From Candidatus Eisenbacteria bacterium (GTDB lineage: Bacteria; Eisenbacteria; RBG-16-71-46): a DNA stretch of 64,000 nucleotides. The notes beneath the pieces are model-generated. The model worked only from the letters and a program-made list of their open reading frames with translations. It was not told where the DNA came from and searched no databases. Of the stretch, positions 62,838 through 64,000 are shown one piece after another; the stretch's first letter is position 1, and every line of letters starts with the position of its first letter. The translations under genes and the position numbers were made by a program. The stretch lies in assembly GCA_035712145.1 (NCBI GenBank), contig DASTBI010000036.1, positions 1 through 64,000 of the forward strand, written 5' to 3'.

Positions 62838-64000
62838 AACGCGGTCCCGCCCCCACTCGCGATCAGGCCGGATTCATCCTCCCCGGCGTGGTGATGTTCG
62901 TGGTCGTGCTCACGATCATCGGGCTCTCGCTGTTCTCGCTCTCGAGCTACGAGGCGCAGTTCATGCGTCAATCGCTGGAGAACACGCAGCTCTTTTACGA
63001 TGCCAGCGGAGCCCTTGACCGTGCGCGTTTTCTCCTCAGCGCTCCTCCCAAGACGCTGGCATCGGTGGCAACCAATCTGAGTCCCGGCATCTTGTACGCG
63101 CGCGCCATGCAGGGCGTGGACAGCACCGGGCCCGTGCAATGGAACACCAACGAGTCCGTGACCATTCGCGTACTGGCCGAGAGGAACGGCCAGCGTCGCA
63201 TGTTGGAAGCCGCGTTCGATCCCAGCGGGGCCCCGCAGTACGAGAACCTCTTCACGATGTCGGCCACCAACCGCGGCCTCTACCTTTCGCAGACATCGGA
63301 TAAATACGCGCCCAACCAGAACGTTCGCCTCATGGGCACATGCTGGCAGAACTACAATGGGACCAAGCCGCCGGACCCGCAGTTCGACTGGTACGAAGAC
63401 ATCTACCCGATCCTCACGTCCCCTCCGCCCGTGAGCGACCTCGACCTCAAGTTTGGCGATGTTCCGGCGCCTCAAGTTGCTCAGTTCTGGAACACGAATG
63501 AAGCCGCTGCAGAGTGGGTTGAACCTGACAACCAGAACGACATGACCCTGAATGCGAGCGGCGCGCCGAATGGCATCAAACTCTTCAAGACGACGTGGAC
63601 TTCGGGCGAATGGACCCGCGATATCCTCGCCGCTCACAACGTGGACATCACGGTCTCGGGAATTGCCGTTTGGATGCTCGACAAAGGTCTCTATAGCAAG
63701 CCCATGGTGATCGTCCACGGCACTCCGAACGACATGCTGGTCATCGTGGCGAATAAGACCAACACGACGAAGTCACTGGATGCCGGCCAAACGGACGTAG
63801 GCCTGTACTTCGCCGGAGGCTTTCACTCTCCGGACGTGCCCGTCATTCTCGTGACGGACGGGTACGTGGGCATCGACGATGCTCCCGCTCCAACGGTCTC
63901 GCCTCTCAACGCTTCGGTTCCTTGGCTGACCATCTACGCGAACTTTGCCTGGATCCACGGTCCGGACGCCCCCCCCGGGCAGGTCTACGATTTCCGGCAC
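62834..64000 (+). CDS. Large minor-pilin-like protein (PilX-like N-terminus), partial
   Basis: Open from the ATG at 62834 to the window end without a stop: 389 codons, C-terminus missing. The N-terminus MKRGPAPTRDQAGFILPGVVMFV resembles a PilX-type segment, with Ile-Leu-Pro after the Gly-Phe in place of the usual TLVE. One N-terminal helix (VVMFVVVLTIIGLSLFSL) anchors a large extracellular-looking domain with many Asn/Thr/Asp and repeated hydrophobic beta strands (DITVSGIAVWMLDKG, VPVILVTDGYVGIDD). Presumed pilus tip or adhesive component by position. Longer than usual PilX. Confidence 0.8.
   Translation, partial: MKRGPAPTRDQAGFILPGVVMFVVVLTIIGLSLFSLSSYEAQFMRQSLENTQLFYDASGALDRARFLLSAPPKTLASVATNLSPGILYARAMQGVDSTGPVQWNTNESVTIRVLAERNGQRRMLEAAFDPSGAPQYENLFTMSATNRGLYLSQTSDKYAPNQNVRLMGTCWQNYNGTKPPDPQFDWYEDIYPILTSPPPVSDLDLKFGDVPAPQVAQFWNTNEAAAEWVEPDNQNDMTLNASGAPNGIKLFKTTWTSGEWTRDILAAHNVDITVSGIAVWMLDKGLYSKPMVIVHGTPNDMLVIVANKTNTTKSLDAGQTDVGLYFAGGFHSPDVPVILVTDGYVGIDDAPAPTVSPLNASVPWLTIYANFAWIHGPDAPPGQVYDFRH

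Overview
The window is GC-rich, densely packed chromosomal DNA from a Gram-negative bacterium. It carries type IV pili, outer-membrane proteins, a PorV-like protein next to secreted fibronectin-III proteins (one ending in a FlgD/T9SS-like C-terminal domain), and a full-length respiratory complex I operon. This combination suggests a member of the FCB/Eisenbacteria-like lineages; that is inference and cannot be settled without a marker gene. Almost all genes are protein-coding. I see no tRNA, rRNA, CRISPR array, insertion sequence or prophage. Many adjacent genes overlap by ATGA or GTGA, so long translationally coupled operons are the rule.

Layout. 1-12 kb: the edge of a probable Ser/Thr kinase, a glycosyltransferase-39/TPR membrane protein, DNA glycosylase MutM, a DEAD-box protein with an aberrant motif VI, an AlaX-type tRNA editing protein, a sigma-54 activator, a membrane protein divergent from moaC-moeA (molybdenum cofactor), and a second membrane/TPR protein. 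12-28 kb: on the minus strand, etfB-etfA-nuoABCDEFGHJKLMN, one apparent operon with every complex I gene except nuoI. A Rex-like redox operator lies upstream of etfB. 28-31 kb: a D-2-hydroxyacid dehydrogenase, mobA and lysA. 31-37.7 kb (plus strand): an outer-membrane protein, a heterodimeric ABC exporter with one degenerate ATP site, a long hairpin, an MFS transporter and a small membrane-anchored protein.

37.7-48.5 kb (minus strand): a metal-homeostasis operon headed by two DtxR/MntR-like operator sequences. It encodes a membrane methyltransferase-like/di-haem cytochrome fusion, a porin-like protein, a DtxR/MntR regulator and an Nramp-UspA fusion transporter. It runs on into a hypothetical protein, an alpha/beta hydrolase, a deacetylase-like protein, a methyltransferase and an acyl-CoA ligase. 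48.6-52.2 kb: a 2-oxoacid dehydrogenase operon in the order E1beta, ABM-domain protein, E2, E1alpha. 52.2-56.4 kb: a GT9 glycosyltransferase, then the Fn3/Fn3-CTD/PorV three-gene unit. 57.1-64 kb: a clear sigma-70 promoter followed by pilT-like, pilB, pilC, the major pilin and three minor-prepilin genes; the last runs off the window and is followed to the final base.

The most notable items are the metal operon with its two operators and unusual fusion protein, the nuo operon lacking nuoI under a Rex-like site, the DEAD-box protein and PilT with altered catalytic motifs, and the apparent start-region defect of the first ABC exporter gene.
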